From: JACVRW01 sp963734025
GTDB lineage: Bacteria; Actinomycetota; Thermoleophilia; Solirubrobacterales; Thermoleophilaceae
Direction of reading: 5' to 3'
Length of the DNA stretch: 64,000 bases
NCBI GenBank assembly: GCA_963734025.1
Contig: CAVTFR010000017.1
Coordinates: forward strand, 248,001-312,000
A program made the translations under genes and the position numbers. Positions 1 to 7,364 of the stretch are shown piece by piece. The first letter of the stretch is position 1, and every line of letters starts with the position of its first letter. The notes beneath the pieces were generated by a model. That model was not told the origin of the DNA and did not search any database. It worked only from the letters and a program-made list of their open reading frames with translations.

Positions 1-75
1 CCGCACAAGCGAGCCGCGCTGCAGGAACACCCGGCCGCGCACGGACAGTGTCGGATGCATGAGGGTGGTTGCCAT
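1..75 (-). CDS. possible 5' end of an unidentified gene (partial)
   Basis: An ATG at 75 opens a reading frame (MATTLMHPTLSVRGR...) that runs off the left edge after about 25 codons. No motif is recognisable and no clear ribosome binding site or -10 box precedes it. It would be the next gene downstream of the dioxygenase on the same strand. It may equally be noncoding. Confidence 0.2.
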   Translation of the reverse strand, partial: MATTLMHPTLSVRGRVFLQRGSLVR

Positions 76-121
76 GCAGCGAGCATGGCCAGCCGACCGT
101 CAAGGGGCCATCAAGATCCGC

Positions 122-133
122 TATCGGCCGATA
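122..133. promoter_or_regulatory. 12-bp perfect palindrome
   Basis: TATCGGCCGATA reads identically on both strands. It lies in the 82-bp gap between the dioxygenase stop and the possible next gene. It could be an operator or the base of a terminator; nothing else supports either role. Confidence 0.25.
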
Positions 134-157
134 AAGATGTCGTGAAGACGACGCCGC

Positions 158-1087
158 TCAGACGACGTGCTGCGGAATGCGCACGCGCCTACTGCCGGCG
201 CGGACGCCTCTGACCTGGCTCGACGAGATCGTGCGCCCCTCGCGGACGAGCCGCGCCTGAATCGAGCGCATCCGCTCGTCGAGGTCGAGCCGCGCGCGCA
301 GGGTGCGCCGCCCGCGCCCGCTGCGCGTCCACGCTGTGCCGAGCAGGCGAGCCTTCGCCGCGTCGCCCTCTGGAAGGCCGGTGAGGCCCAGCGCCACGCT
401 GCCTCTGTAGCCCGAGGACGCGCCGCCGCTCATCTGCACGAGGCTCGTCCCGCCGGTCTCGGCGTAGATGCCGTCGGCCGCGTTGGACGTGTCCGGCATG
501 CCGTTCCCGGAGTACGGAGCGACGTCGTACGCCTGGGCGATCGTCGTGTCGGAGAAGAAGAGCTGCGATGTGTACTCGTATGTCTCCGTCGCGCCATCGT
601 AGGTGCGGACCTTCAGGTGGATGTGGATCGCCCGGCCCCGATACCAGCCCGGGAAGATCGTCCTGAAGGTGACGGCCCCGTTCGCGTCCGTGACCTGGTA
701 GCCGCGCAGGAAGTCGGTGTCGGAGCCGACCCCCGAGTACTCGCCCTCGGCATCGCAGTGCCAGATGTCGACCGCCGCGCCGGCGTACGGGCTGCAGCGG
801 CCGCCCGACCCGACCTCAACGATGCGGATCGTCAGGGCGAGCGGTATCCCCGGGCGGGCAGCGCCGCCGGACGAGTTCGCCCGGACGTCGGCTCGCTTCA
901 GCTGCGTGTCGACGAAGTAGGGGCCCTCGGTCACTTCGGGCACGAGCACACAGGACGGCGTCTGCGCCTCCGCCACCGCGGCGGGCTCGTCCGCCGTCGC
1001 GCGGCAGCCGGTCACGTACGCGGCGCCGGCAAGCCCGGCGAGGCCGAGGGTCTGGCGGCGGGTGATCCGGTGTCCGAGCCTGCTCAC
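158..1087 (-). CDS. exported intradiol ring-cleavage dioxygenase (lipoprotein)
   Basis: A non-haem Fe(III) intradiol dioxygenase of the catechol/protocatechuate family, which cleaves an aromatic diol between its two hydroxyls. It is 309 aa from a GTG preceded by AAGGAG seven bases upstream. The four expected iron ligands are visible: Tyr117 (AEGEYSG), Tyr149 (PGWYRG), and His155 and His157 (HIH). The N-terminus has a twin arginine (TRRQTLG, residues 10-11), a hydrophobic stretch and a VTGC lipobox at Cys28, so it is predicted to be Tat-exported and lipid-anchored, unlike the classical cytoplasmic enzymes. It is the last gene of an apparent SDR-kinase-regulator-dioxygenase operon, 67 bp after the regulator. 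The substrate cannot be told from sequence. Confidence 0.88.
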   Translation of the reverse strand: MSRLGHRITRRQTLGLAGLAGAAYVTGCRATADEPAAVAEAQTPSCVLVPEVTEGPYFVDTQLKRADVRANSSGGAARPGIPLALTIRIVEVGSGGRCSPYAGAAVDIWHCDAEGEYSGVGSDTDFLRGYQVTDANGAVTFRTIFPGWYRGRAIHIHLKVRTYDGATETYEYTSQLFFSDTTIAQAYDVAPYSGNGMPDTSNAADGIYAETGGTSLVQMSGGASSGYRGSVALGLTGLPEGDAAKARLLGTAWTRSGRGRRTLRARLDLDERMRSIQARLVREGRTISSSQVRGVRAGSRRVRIPQHVV

Positions 1088-1154
1088 GTCGATGCTCCTT
1101 CGAATCGGGGTTGCAGGGAGGGAAGCCGGCCGCCGTAAGCCCGGTGTAAGAAGC

Positions 1155-1844
1155 TCAGGCCTCGAAGCGATAGCCGACGCCCGGGTCCGTGACGATGTAG
1201 CGGGGCGTGCCGGGCCGCGGCTCGATCTTGCGGCGCAGGTTCGCGACGTGGACACGCAGGGTCTGGGTGTCGTGCTCGTACCCCGGGCCCCAGACCTCGG
1301 CGAGCAGGGCGCGGTGGGTGAGCAGCCGCCCGCGGCCCTGCATGAGCGTGCGCAGCAGCTCGAACTCGGTCGGGGTGAGATGGACCTCGGCACCCTCGAC
1401 CGACACGCGGTGAGCGGCGAGGTCGAGCTCGAGGCCGTTCGCGCTCAGGACGGGCTCCCCGGCTGCGGGTGCCGCTCCGGCGCGCTCGAGCGCCCTCGTC
1501 AGGCGCGCCGTCAGCTCGGCGGGGCTGAACGGCTTCGTCACGTAGTCGTCGGCTCCGGCCTCGAGCGCCCGGACCTTCTGGGCCTCCTCGCCGATCGCGG
1601 ACAGCACGATGATCGGCATGGCGCTCCACTCGCGAATCGAGCGGCAGACCTCGACGCCGTCGCCGTCCGGCAGCACGAGATCGAGGATGGCCGCGTCGGG
1701 TTGCCGCACAGCGGCCGCGTCGAGTGCCTCCTTCGCCGTGGCGACCCCGATGACGTCGTAGCCCGCGTCGCGCAGGATGACCTTCAGCGCGCGCAGTATC
1801 TGCAGCTCATCGTCGCAGACGAGGATCCGCCGGCGGGCACTCAT
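1155..1844 (-). CDS. OmpR/KdpE-family response regulator
   Basis: A 229-aa DNA-binding regulator. The receiver domain (about residues 5-118) has acidic residues Asp11/Asp12, phospho-acceptor Asp55 (ILDLVLPDGDG) and Lys104 (VTKPFSP). A winged-helix output domain follows (TPTEFELLRTL ... RVHVANLRRKIE ... GVGYRFEA). The start overlaps the kinase stop in an ATGA, so the pair is translationally coupled and presumably cognate. The sequence most resembles KdpE, but no kdpFABC potassium pump genes are present here, so the regulated genes are unknown. The dioxygenase just downstream is the nearest candidate. Confidence 0.9.
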   Translation of the reverse strand: MSARRRILVCDDELQILRALKVILRDAGYDVIGVATAKEALDAAAVRQPDAAILDLVLPDGDGVEVCRSIREWSAMPIIVLSAIGEEAQKVRALEAGADDYVTKPFSPAELTARLTRALERAGAAPAAGEPVLSANGLELDLAAHRVSVEGAEVHLTPTEFELLRTLMQGRGRLLTHRALLAEVWGPGYEHDTQTLRVHVANLRRKIEPRPGTPRYIVTDPGVGYRFEA

Positions 1845-3241
1845 TCGGCGCCGCGTTCCGCCGCGGGCGCGGCGGTGGGCTCTTCCGCGGGAATCGGCAC
1901 CTGGATGACGAAGCTCGTCCCCTGGCCCGGTAGCGACTCCGCCCGGATGCGCCCGCCGTTGGCCTCGAGGAAGCCGCGTGCGATCGCGAGCCCGAGGCCC
2001 GACCCGGTGCTGTCGGCGGCGCCGCGCGAGCGGTGGAAGGCCTCGAAGACCCGTTCGAGCTCCTCGCCTGGGATGCCGGGACCGTGGTCCGAGATGCGCA
2101 GGATCACGAACTTGCCGGCCGCGCGGCCGCGAATCGTCACCGGCTGCGAGCCGGCGAAGCGGCTCGAGTTCTCGAGCACGTTGGCGAGCGCGCGTTCGAG
2201 CTGCGCCGCGTCGGCGCGAACGAGCGGAAGCTCTGGATCGAGATCGATGTCGAAGCCGGCGGGCGGCTGGGCGACCGAGTCGACCGCCGCTTCGACCAGC
2301 TCGTCGATCGCACACCAGTCCGCCTGCGGGTCCGCGCTCCCCGCCTGAAGTCGCGTGAGGTCGAGCAGGTTCTCGACGAGCCGCGAGAGCCGTGCGCTCT
2401 CGGTCTCGATGACGGAGATGAGCTCGCGCCGCTCGTCGTCCCCGAGCGTCTCCGAGCCGAGCCCGCCGGCGGCCGTCGTGATCGCCGTCAGCGGCGAGCG
2501 CAGATCGTGGGAGATCGTGCGCAGCAGCGTCGTCTTGACGACGTTGCTGCGCCGCAGCGCCTTCGTCTCGATCACCTGGGCCTCGAGCTCGCCGCGGCGG
2601 CGCGCGGCGCCGACGAGCGTCTCGAGCGCCGGCACGACGCGGTCCTGGAGCGCGTCCAGCACGGCCGGGTCGGTCTCGGCCGGCACCAGCACCGTGCCGA
2701 TGCGGCTGCCCTCCACGATCAGCGGAAGCGCGCGGCGGCGCGTGTCCGAGTCGACCCACGACAGCTCGACAGACACGCTCGACAGGTCGTAGGCCTGGGC
2801 GATCCGCTGGCCGACCGTGCGCAGCGGCTGCTCGCCGCTCGCGCCGCCGAGCAGCAGGCGCGCCATCTCCGCCGTGAGGTCGGCTTCGCGCCGCCCGCGC
2901 TCCGCGTCCTCGGCGCGGCTGCGCGCGGCGCCCGCGAGCGTGCTCGTGACGAGCGCGGCGACCATGAAGACGACGAGGGCGACCCAGTTCTCGCCGTCGG
3001 CGATGGTGAACTCGCCGGTGGGCGGCAAGTGGAAGAAGTTCCAGGCCGCGGCGCCCAGCACCGCGGTGAACAGGCCGAGCCACAGCCCCGCGTAGGACGA
3101 TACGAGCAGGACGGCGATCAGGTAGACGACGCCCGTGGACACCACCGGCACGGCCTCCGCGAGCGGAAAGATCAGCGCCGTGGTCAGCGCGACCGAGGCG
3201 ACGGCGACCGCGAGGCCGGTAGCGGTCGATTGCCGGCGCAA
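1841..3241 (-). CDS. KdpD-like sensor histidine kinase lacking the KdpD/USP N-terminus
   Basis: A 466-aa membrane kinase. Four hydrophobic segments in residues 8-105 match the DUF4118 transmembrane region of KdpD. They are followed by a GAF-like segment, a HisKA domain with phospho-accepting His245 (TISHDLRSPL) and an HATPase_c domain (ENSSRF, DHGPGIP, GSGLGLAIA). The roughly 390-residue cytoplasmic N-terminus of classical KdpD (KdpD and USP domains) is absent. The TTG start at 3241 lies three bases past the SDR stop and has AAGGGG seven bases upstream, so the start is well supported although non-ATG. It is co-transcribed with the SDR upstream and the regulator downstream. Confidence 0.88.
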   Translation of the reverse strand: MRRQSTATGLAVAVASVALTTALIFPLAEAVPVVSTGVVYLIAVLLVSSYAGLWLGLFTAVLGAAAWNFFHLPPTGEFTIADGENWVALVVFMVAALVTSTLAGAARSRAEDAERGRREADLTAEMARLLLGGASGEQPLRTVGQRIAQAYDLSSVSVELSWVDSDTRRRALPLIVEGSRIGTVLVPAETDPAVLDALQDRVVPALETLVGAARRRGELEAQVIETKALRRSNVVKTTLLRTISHDLRSPLTAITTAAGGLGSETLGDDERRELISVIETESARLSRLVENLLDLTRLQAGSADPQADWCAIDELVEAAVDSVAQPPAGFDIDLDPELPLVRADAAQLERALANVLENSSRFAGSQPVTIRGRAAGKFVILRISDHGPGIPGEELERVFEAFHRSRGAADSTGSGLGLAIARGFLEANGGRIRAESLPGQGTSFVIQVPIPAEEPTAAPAAERGAE

Positions 3242-3243
3242 GC

Positions 3244-3990
3244 TCAGACCCCTTGGGTCATCCCGCCGTCCACCAGCAGCGCGACGCCGGTGATGTACGC
3301 GGCGCGCTCCGAGCAGAGGAAGGCGGCGGCCGCTCCCATCTCCTCGGGCGTGCCGAGCCGCCCGGCGGCGACCTCGTCGCGCGCCGCCTCGTGGGCCGCC
3401 TCGAGCGAGTCGTACAGATGGGCAAGCCGGTCGGTGGCGATCCGGCCCGGCAACAGCGAGTTGAAGGTGATTCCGTCGCCGGCGAACGCCCGCGCGAGCG
3501 TCTTGAACGCTGCGACGATTCCGGGCCGGTGCGAGTTCGAGAGCATCAGCGCCGGGTTCGGCTCGAGGACCGTCGAGGAGGCCACGTTCAGCACGCGCCC
3601 GAACCCGCGCTCGCGCATCCCCGGCACGACCAGCTCGATCAGCTCGATCGGCGCCACCACCAGCTCGCGGTGGGCCTGCTCCCACTGCTCGCGCGTGAAG
3701 CCGAGCGGGTCGCCGCCCGCCGGCCCGCCGGTGTTGGTCACGAGGATGTCGAGCGGGCCGAGGTCCTCCTCGACGCGGCGCACGAGCTCCGGCCCCGCGT
3801 CGAGGTCGAGCATGTCGTGCACGTAGGCTCGTGCGCCGATCTCGCTCGCCGCGGCCTCGATGCGCTCCTTCGTGCGCGAGCTGACGGCGACGCGCGCGCC
3901 CTCGGCGGCGAGCTCGCGCGCGATGCCGAGGCCGATCCCCTGAGACGCGCCCGTTACGAGCGCAACCTTGTCCTTGAGCCCCAGATCCAC
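3244..3990 (-). CDS. short-chain dehydrogenase/reductase, atypical active site
   Basis: A 248-aa Rossmann-fold protein with nucleotide-binding G14-x3-G18-x-G20 (TGASQGIG), an NTGG motif and a C-terminal LVDGGMTQG. At the place of the catalytic YxxxK it reads SNSHRPGIVAAFK: the lysine is plausible but the tyrosine is missing, as in a divergent group of FabG-like SDRs. Reductase activity is therefore uncertain. The GTG at 3990 follows a TACGCT box by nine bases, suggesting a leaderless mRNA. It is first in the apparent operon with the KdpD/KdpE-like pair and the dioxygenase. Confidence 0.85.
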   Translation of the reverse strand: MDLGLKDKVALVTGASQGIGLGIARELAAEGARVAVSSRTKERIEAAASEIGARAYVHDMLDLDAGPELVRRVEEDLGPLDILVTNTGGPAGGDPLGFTREQWEQAHRELVVAPIELIELVVPGMRERGFGRVLNVASSTVLEPNPALMLSNSHRPGIVAAFKTLARAFAGDGITFNSLLPGRIATDRLAHLYDSLEAAHEAARDEVAAGRLGTPEEMGAAAAFLCSERAAYITGVALLVDGGMTQGV

Positions 3991-3999
3991 GGCGGGGCA

Positions 4000-4005
4000 A
4001 GCGTA
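4000..4005 (-). promoter_or_regulatory. -10 box TACGCT of the SDR operon
   Basis: TACGCT on the minus strand lies nine bases before the GTG at 3990, as in the other leaderless-type promoters of this window. Confidence 0.5.
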
Positions 4006-4021
4006 CTCCCGGCCTGCGCTG

Positions 4022-4027
4022 TATGGT
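4022..4027 (+). promoter_or_regulatory. -10 box TATGGT of the small membrane protein gene
   Basis: TATGGT ends seven bases before the GTG at 4035, so transcription would begin at or next to the start codon. Confidence 0.5.
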
Positions 4028-4034
4028 CGGCGTC

Positions 4035-4268
4035 GTGCCAGGCCTGCGGCTGCTCCTGCGCTTCGCCCCTCTGTTGGTCGGTGCGCTCGCGGCGGCCGTA
4101 TGGCTCGAGCGCCGCCGGCGGGGGAGGCCCGAGCTGCCGGCGCCGCCGCCACAGCCGGAGCTCGAGCCGGTCACGCCGGCGCCCACGCGGCGCATCGAGC
4201 GTGAGCCCGCGCCGGAGCCGATCGACATCGTGACGGTCGTGGACGATCTGCTGATGGCCGGGCGCTAG
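4035..4268 (+). CDS. small single-pass membrane protein, unknown function
   Basis: A 77-aa protein with one N-terminal hydrophobic segment (LRLLLRFAPLLVGALAAAVWL), a basic RRRRG stop-transfer patch, a proline/glutamate-rich linker, and an acidic, hydrophobic C-terminus (IDIVTVVDDLL). I do not recognise a family. The GTG start is chosen because a TATGGT box lies seven bases upstream; an ATG at 4023 would lie inside that box. It is divergent from the SDR operon and ends just before the c-di-AMP riboswitch promoter. Confidence 0.6.
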   Translation: MPGLRLLLRFAPLLVGALAAAVWLERRRRGRPELPAPPPQPELEPVTPAPTRRIEREPAPEPIDIVTVVDDLLMAGR

Positions 4269-4303
4269 CCGGGCCACCCTAGGAGCCAGAACACACGCCG
4301 GCC

Positions 4304-4336
4304 GGTGTTTCAAACACCCGTCTGCTTGGATATACC
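4304..4336 (+). promoter_or_regulatory. putative promoter with inverted repeat, for the riboswitch transcript
   Basis: A perfect inverted repeat (GGTGTTT, C, AAACACC) occupies 4304-4318. A possible -35 box (TTTCAA, 4308-4313) lies 17 bp before a possible -10 box (TATACC, 4331-4336). The repeat overlaps the -35, so it could be an operator. It could also be the terminator of the small gene ending at 4268. Confidence 0.4.
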
Positions 4337-4351
4337 CCTTCACATCGTCGA

Positions 4352-4490
4352 ATCGCCGAGTCCGCGTCGTCCCGAACGCGCGGAGCGGGGGAACCAAAGC
4401 GGCCACCAGGCCGCAGGGGCGAATCGCAGCAGAGGCTGCGTAGCGCACTTTCCGGCGCGAGCCCGTCAGCTCACCTCGTAGGCATCTGGA
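4352..4490 (+). ncRNA. ydaO/yuaA-type c-di-AMP riboswitch
   Basis: The leader carries the conserved blocks of this riboswitch in order: GCCGAGTCCGCG, GCGGGGGAACCA near 4385, GGGGCGAATC near 4416, then CGAGCCCGTCAGCTCACCTC and GTAGGC at 4458-4483. In actinobacteria this class is known upstream of cell wall hydrolase genes of the Rpf/NlpC type, which matches the gene that follows. C-di-AMP binding normally lowers expression. The boundaries are approximate because I placed them by eye. Confidence 0.88.
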
Positions 4491-4505
4491 AAGGGGAAAC
4501 GACAC

Positions 4506-5090
4506 TTGCGAGGGATCTTCGATGCCGTTCGTCGTGCGCGCGCCGGATTCGGCGTGCTGCTGGCGCTCACGGCGCTCTGTTTGATTGCGCCGGGCGCGCA
4601 GGCCGACACGGTCAAGGCCTCCGCCTCCGCCGACGTGGTCGTCAAGCGAGGCCACCGCGGCTCCGCCGTCCGTCAGGTCCAGTCGAAGCTGGGCATCCCC
4701 GCCGACGGGGTCTTCGGCCCCCAGACGGAGCAGGCCGTCAGGCGCTTCCAACGCTCCAAGGGGCTGCTCGTCGACGGCATCGTGGGCCCGCAGACGCGCG
4801 CCGCGCTCGGCCTGGAGCCTTCGAGCAGCAACTCCGTGAGGCGCCGCTCCGGCGGCGGCAGCCGAGTACCGGGCATCCTGCGCGCGATCGCCGAATGCGA
4901 GTCCGGCGGCAACCCGCGCGCTGTCTCACCGGACGGGCAGTACCGCGGGAAGTACCAGTTCAGCCAGGGCACCTGGGAGGGGCTCGGCGGAACGGGCGAC
5001 CCCGCCGAGGCCCCCGAGTGGAAGCAGGACCGGCTTGCTCTCAGGCTCTACGGCGAGCGCGGGAGCGCGCCCTGGCCGAACTGCCCCTGA
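4506..5090 (+). CDS. secreted resuscitation-promoting-factor-like peptidoglycan hydrolase
   Basis: A 194-aa exported protein. A signal peptide (residues 1-33, cut near AQA/DT) is followed by one PG_binding_1 domain (residues about 45-100: RGSAVRQVQSKLG, DGVFGPQTEQAVRRFQ, DGIVGPQTRAAL). A C-terminal transglycosylase-like/Rpf domain (about 120-194: AIAECESGG, GKYQFSQGTW, Q.RLALRLY) contains the conserved Glu in AECESGG. It should cleave cell wall glycan outside the cell. The start is TTG at 4506, with AAAGGGG upstream at the end of the riboswitch, so ligand binding could also affect ribosome access. Confidence 0.88.
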   Translation: MRGIFDAVRRARAGFGVLLALTALCLIAPGAQADTVKASASADVVVKRGHRGSAVRQVQSKLGIPADGVFGPQTEQAVRRFQRSKGLLVDGIVGPQTRAALGLEPSSSNSVRRRSGGGSRVPGILRAIAECESGGNPRAVSPDGQYRGKYQFSQGTWEGLGGTGDPAEAPEWKQDRLALRLYGERGSAPWPNCP

Positions 5091-5151
5091 TCAACCTTTC
5101 GGTTGACGTGAGATGAGCCATCCGGGCGATGGCGGCGTGAGCGGCCCGTCG

Positions 5152-5157
5152 TACGGT
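5152..5157 (+). promoter_or_regulatory. -10 box TACGGT
   Basis: TACGGT ends seven bases before the ATG at 5165, a leaderless-type arrangement. Confidence 0.5.
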
Positions 5158-5164
5158 GGCTCGT

Positions 5165-5533
5165 ATGAGTCACCTCGCCCGGACGGCCGAGCTCATGCGG
5201 ATGGCTCCGCACGTCTACGGTGCCGCGCTGGCCGCGGCCCGTGACGAGCGCGCGGCGGCGGGCGTGACCGAGCACGTGCTGGGAGGAGCCGCGTCCGAGC
5301 CGGTGATCGCGCGCGATGCGCTCGTCGAGCGCGCCATCCTCACCGCGGTGCGCGGCTCGCCGGCGGCCTGCTTCGAGGGGATGCCGCAGCCCGGCCGCGA
5401 TGCGGTTGCGCTGGCCCGGCTGGCCGGCTATTCGGCGGACCAGGTGGCCTCGAGCCTCGAGCTGGGCGTCGAGGAGGTCAAGACGAGCATGCTGCAGGCC
5501 TTGCGCAGCGCGACGCTGCAGGCGACCGCCTGA
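5165..5533 (+). CDS. hypothetical protein with a sigma-factor region 4-like C-terminus
   Basis: A 122-aa protein. Residues about 60-120 (RDAVALARLAGYSADQVASSLELGVEEVKTS..) have the rhythm of the sigma-70 region 4 helix-turn-helix, in which a helix, a VA..L turn and a second helix bind the -35 element. No region 2 is present, so it is not a complete sigma factor. The N-terminal half is helical and alanine/arginine-rich. It starts at an ATG with a leaderless-type box and ends two bases before the convergent LuxR-type regulator. The function is unknown and the fold assignment is tentative. Confidence 0.65.
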   Translation: MSHLARTAELMRMAPHVYGAALAAARDERAAAGVTEHVLGGAASEPVIARDALVERAILTAVRGSPAACFEGMPQPGRDAVALARLAGYSADQVASSLELGVEEVKTSMLQALRSATLQATA

Positions 5534-5534
5534 G

Positions 5535-6188
5535 TCAGTCGAGGTGGCGGGCCGCGAACGCAGCCGCCTCGGCCCTGTTCCGGAAGCGGAGCTTCTCGAG
5601 CACGTGTCGCACGTGCGTCTTGACGGTCGCCTCGCTGATCACGAGCCGCTCGGCGATCTCCCGGTTGCGGAGGCCCTCCGCCAGCAGCGCGAGCACCTCG
5701 CGTTCGCGCTCGCTGAGGCTGCCGAGCGGATCGGGGCTGGGCTCGGGCGCCGCGCCCGCCAGCTCCTGGAGCAGCCGGCCCGCCATCGACGCGGGGATGC
5801 GCGGCTCGCCGCGGCCGGCGGCCAGCACCGCCTCGACCAGCTCGCCCGGCGCGATGTCCTTGAGCAGGTAGCCGGCGGCGCCCACCCGCAGCGAGGCATA
5901 CAGGTCCGGCTCGTGCTCCGAGACGGTGAGGATCATTACCTCGGTCTCGGGTCTGCTCCGGCGGATCGCGGCGCACGCCTCGATGCCGCGCACGCCCGGC
6001 ATGTTCAGGTCGAGCAGGGCGACGTCGGGACGCCGGCGCTCAGCCAGCGCGATCGCCTCGGCGCCGTCGGCCGCAAGGCCGACCACCTCGACGCGCTCGT
6101 CGGCCGCGAGCAGGGCGGCCGTGCCCTCGCGCATCAGCCGATGGTCGTCGGCGATCAGCACGCGCACCGGGTGCTCCTCGGAGGCCAC
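5535..6188 (-). CDS. NarL/LuxR-family response regulator
   Basis: A 217-aa regulator with a receiver domain (Asp15/Asp16, phospho-acceptor Asp60 in LLDLNMPG, lysine in LLKDIAPGE) and a C-terminal LuxR helix-turn-helix (LSEREREVLALLAEG, NREIAERLVISEATVKTH, VLEKLRFRNRAEA). The GTG start has GATACT six bases upstream. It is divergent from the HisKA_3 kinase gene starting 25 bp away, which is most likely its partner. Confidence 0.9.
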   Translation of the reverse strand: MASEEHPVRVLIADDHRLMREGTAALLAADERVEVVGLAADGAEAIALAERRRPDVALLDLNMPGVRGIEACAAIRRSRPETEVMILTVSEHEPDLYASLRVGAAGYLLKDIAPGELVEAVLAAGRGEPRIPASMAGRLLQELAGAAPEPSPDPLGSLSEREREVLALLAEGLRNREIAERLVISEATVKTHVRHVLEKLRFRNRAEAAAFAARHLD

Positions 6189-6194
6189 GACCGA

Positions 6195-6202
6195 AGTATC
6201 GT
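6195..6202. promoter_or_regulatory. overlapping divergent -10 boxes of the regulator and kinase genes
   Basis: The minus-strand GATACT (6200-6195) lies six bases before the regulator GTG. The plus-strand TATCGT (6197-6202) lies eleven bases before the kinase GTG. The hexamers share four base pairs, so polymerase could not occupy both at once. Confidence 0.4.
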
Positions 6203-6213
6203 GGGGTGCGGCC

Positions 6214-7338
6214 GTGACCACTGAGCAGAGGCCAACCGGCCTTGCCGCACTCGGCGCCCTGGGGCGCGTCGCCCGCGCGCTCGTCGGCACCGACAGCCTG
6301 AGCCGGCTGGCGGAAGGCGCCCTCGACGAGATGCGCGACGGGCTCCGGCTCGAGCTGGTCGTGCTCTACCTGCCCCGCTTCGCCGAGGCGGCCACGCTGC
6401 AGCGCTACATCACCTCGGCGGGCCAGGGCACGCGCACGCGGGCGCGAGACGAGGTGGCTTTCGACGACGAGGCCTGGCAGCTCGCGACGATGAGCGGGGT
6501 CCCGCTCGTCTTCCGCGATGAGGCGAGCTGGCTCGTCGCGAACCCCTTCGAGCCCCCGGCCGCCTCCTGGCTCGTCGTGCCGCTCGTCTCAGAGCGCAGG
6601 CTGGTCGGGGTGGTGATCGCCGCCGCCGCGCCGCCGTTGTCGCTCGACCCGACGGCCGCCACGCTGCTCGCCCTGCTCGGCGACCTGCTCGCCTCGGGCA
6701 TCGCCACGGCGCGCCTGCGTCAGCAGCTGCAGGAAGCGGAGATCGAGCGCGAGCGTGGCCGGCTCGCAGCTGAGATCCACGACGGCCTGGCGCAGGACCT
6801 GGCGCTCGCGACCCGTGAGCTGGCCCTCCTCGAGTCCGACCCGCCGCCCGAGCTTGCCCGCGCGAGCGCGGAGCGGCTGCGGGAGGCGGTGGCGTCCGCG
6901 CGCCGCGTGGTGCGGGCCCGGCTCGAGGACCTGTCGGTGCACATACCGCTCGGCGGTGTCGAGGCCGCGGTCAAGGAGGTGAGCGCGCGGCGGGGTCAGG
7001 GCCTGCCGCTCGTGGTGAACTGCGAGGGACCGGCCGTGGACGTGTCGCCCGAGACCACGGCGGTGGTGGTCCGGGTCCTGACCGAGGCGCTCGCGAACTC
7101 GGCTCGGCACGCGCAGCCGGAGCATGTCGAGGTGCGGCTGCTAGTCGAGGACGGGCGCCTCACGCTCGAGATCGAGGACGACGGCGTCGGCTTCCAGCCG
7201 GCCGATGCCGGCGGCCCCGGCGACGGACACTTCGGGCTCACGCTGATGCGCGAGCGCGCGCGCAGCGCGGGTGGGCTCCTGACGGTCAGCTCGGCGCCCG
7301 AGGACGGCGCCCGCGTGCGGCTCGAGGTGCCCGTGTGA
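6214..7338 (+). CDS. cytoplasmic GAF-domain histidine kinase (NarX/LiaS type)
   Basis: A 374-aa kinase with no membrane segment. It has an N-terminal GAF-like sensor (residues about 15-165, ending with SWLVVPLVSERRLVGVVIAA), a HisKA_3 domain with phospho-accepting His189 (LAAEIHDGLAQDL), and an HATPase_c domain (LTEALANSARHA, IEDDGVGF, GHFGLTLMRERA). The partner is the divergent LuxR-type regulator. Its stop overlaps an alternative GTG of the next gene, and the MEDS-like protein that follows may feed the same pathway. The signal sensed by the GAF domain is unknown. Confidence 0.88.
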   Translation: MTTEQRPTGLAALGALGRVARALVGTDSLSRLAEGALDEMRDGLRLELVVLYLPRFAEAATLQRYITSAGQGTRTRARDEVAFDDEAWQLATMSGVPLVFRDEASWLVANPFEPPAASWLVVPLVSERRLVGVVIAAAAPPLSLDPTAATLLALLGDLLASGIATARLRQQLQEAEIERERGRLAAEIHDGLAQDLALATRELALLESDPPPELARASAERLREAVASARRVVRARLEDLSVHIPLGGVEAAVKEVSARRGQGLPLVVNCEGPAVDVSPETTAVVVRVLTEALANSARHAQPEHVEVRLLVEDGRLTLEIEDDGVGFQPADAGGPGDGHFGLTLMRERARSAGGLLTVSSAPEDGARVRLEVPV

Positions 7339-7351
7339 AGGGCGACTCGAC

Positions 7352-7357
7352 TAACGT
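7352..7357 (+). promoter_or_regulatory. -10 box TAACGT
   Basis: TAACGT ends seven bases before the GTG at 7365, so the MEDS-like gene may also have its own leaderless promoter just after the kinase gene. Confidence 0.45.
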
Positions 7358-7364
7358 CCCATCC

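Noticed and set aside
3242..4228. Extension of the KdpD-like kinase to 795 aa
   Set aside because: The extra sequence is a frame-shifted reading of the SDR gene; the TTG at 3241 has a Shine-Dalgarno site.
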